Source: Bradyrhizobium sp. ARR65 (GTDB lineage Bacteria > Pseudomonadota > Alphaproteobacteria > Rhizobiales > Xanthobacteraceae). Taken from it: 36,897 nucleotides of DNA. This document shows positions 36,819-36,897 of this stretch, one piece after another. Below the pieces are notes generated by a model, which saw only the letters and a program-made list of their open reading frames with translations, was not told the DNA's origin and did no database searches. Where the stretch lies: positions 211 to 37,107 of the forward strand of contig NZ_AWZU01000059.1 in NCBI RefSeq assembly GCF_000472385.1. Reading direction: 5' to 3'. The position numbers and the translations under genes were made by a program. Each line of letters opens with the position of its first letter. Position 1 is the stretch's first letter.

Positions 36819-36897
36819 ATGAACGATGGTCCGGACGCGGCGCTGATTTCACCTCGCCCCGCTTGCGGGGAGAGGTCGACGCGCGAAGCGCGTCGGG
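36819..36897 (+). CDS. Start of an open frame at the window edge (partial)
   Basis: An ATG four bases after the permease stop opens MNDGPDAALISPRPACGERS and continues into a palindromic repeat to the end of the window without a stop. It may be the original start of the next gene, expected to be the ATPase, now interrupted by the repeat, with the real start further downstream. The visible codons are mostly repeat sequence, so coding status is doubtful. Confidence 0.25.
   Translation, partial: MNDGPDAALISPRPACGERSTREARR
36848..36897. repeat. Second copy of the CTCGCCCCGC repeat (truncated by window end)
   Basis: TTCACCTCGCCCCGCTTGCG GGGAGAGGTCG matches the start of the element at 35787. Its next hairpin is CGACGCGC-GAA-GCGCGTCG, a different sequence in the same place as the GCAATGCATC hairpin of the first copy. 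Confidence 0.7.

Overview
This is a GC-rich alphaproteobacterial chromosome segment, most likely Bradyrhizobium or a close Bradyrhizobiaceae relative. The basis is protein-level resemblance recalled for RecA, AlaS, IlvD, Icd and several small lineage proteins, a perfect alphaproteobacterial SOS box (GAAC-N7-GAAC) ahead of recA, a tandem glycine riboswitch on gcvTHP, and palindromic intergenic repeats typical of that lineage. No tRNA, rRNA, CRISPR array, transposase or phage gene was seen. No database was consulted.

Layout. 0.1-1.4 kb: a CelD/BioF2-type acyltransferase (-). 1.6-3.2 kb: a sulfur-responsive module with a BigR/SqrR-like ArsR repressor (-), divergent from a split YeeE/YedE sulfur transporter pair (+), followed by the decayed remains of a carboxymuconolactone decarboxylase gene. 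3.3-11.7 kb: small secreted, lipoprotein, zinc-ribbon and DUF proteins around a PQQ-dependent dehydrogenase, plus a PilZ protein, a hotdog thioesterase and a stand-alone response regulator. Several of these genes are very short (43-, 38- and 61-residue products). 11.7-13.2 kb: hairpin-rich DNA upstream of recA with a Cys-rich secreted protein, a 38-residue membrane microprotein and a candidate minus-strand small RNA.

13.2-26.4 kb is housekeeping: recA, then gcvP-gcvH-gcvT on the minus strand under a two-aptamer glycine riboswitch, alaS (+), ilvD (-), a DUF3455 secreted protein (-) and icd (-). At 26.8-28.0 kb a TrmJ-like RNA methyltransferase is fused to a C-terminal DUF559 (Vsr-like) domain whose catalytic motif looks eroded.

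28.0-36.9 kb is the most interesting block: two divergent halves of what looks like an organosulfur/sulfonate (or related anion) uptake and processing locus. The minus half is TetR regulator, SsuA/TauA-like binding protein, ATPase and permease. The plus half is OsmC-like peroxidase, acyl-CoA dehydrogenase-like flavoprotein, two-domain rhodanese, Tat-exported NrtA/CmpA-like binding protein, permease and the start of something further that runs off the window. The divergent control region holds a near-perfect TetR-type dyad and a sequence close to a sigma-54 promoter. Palindromic repeats sit at two gene junctions of the plus operon.
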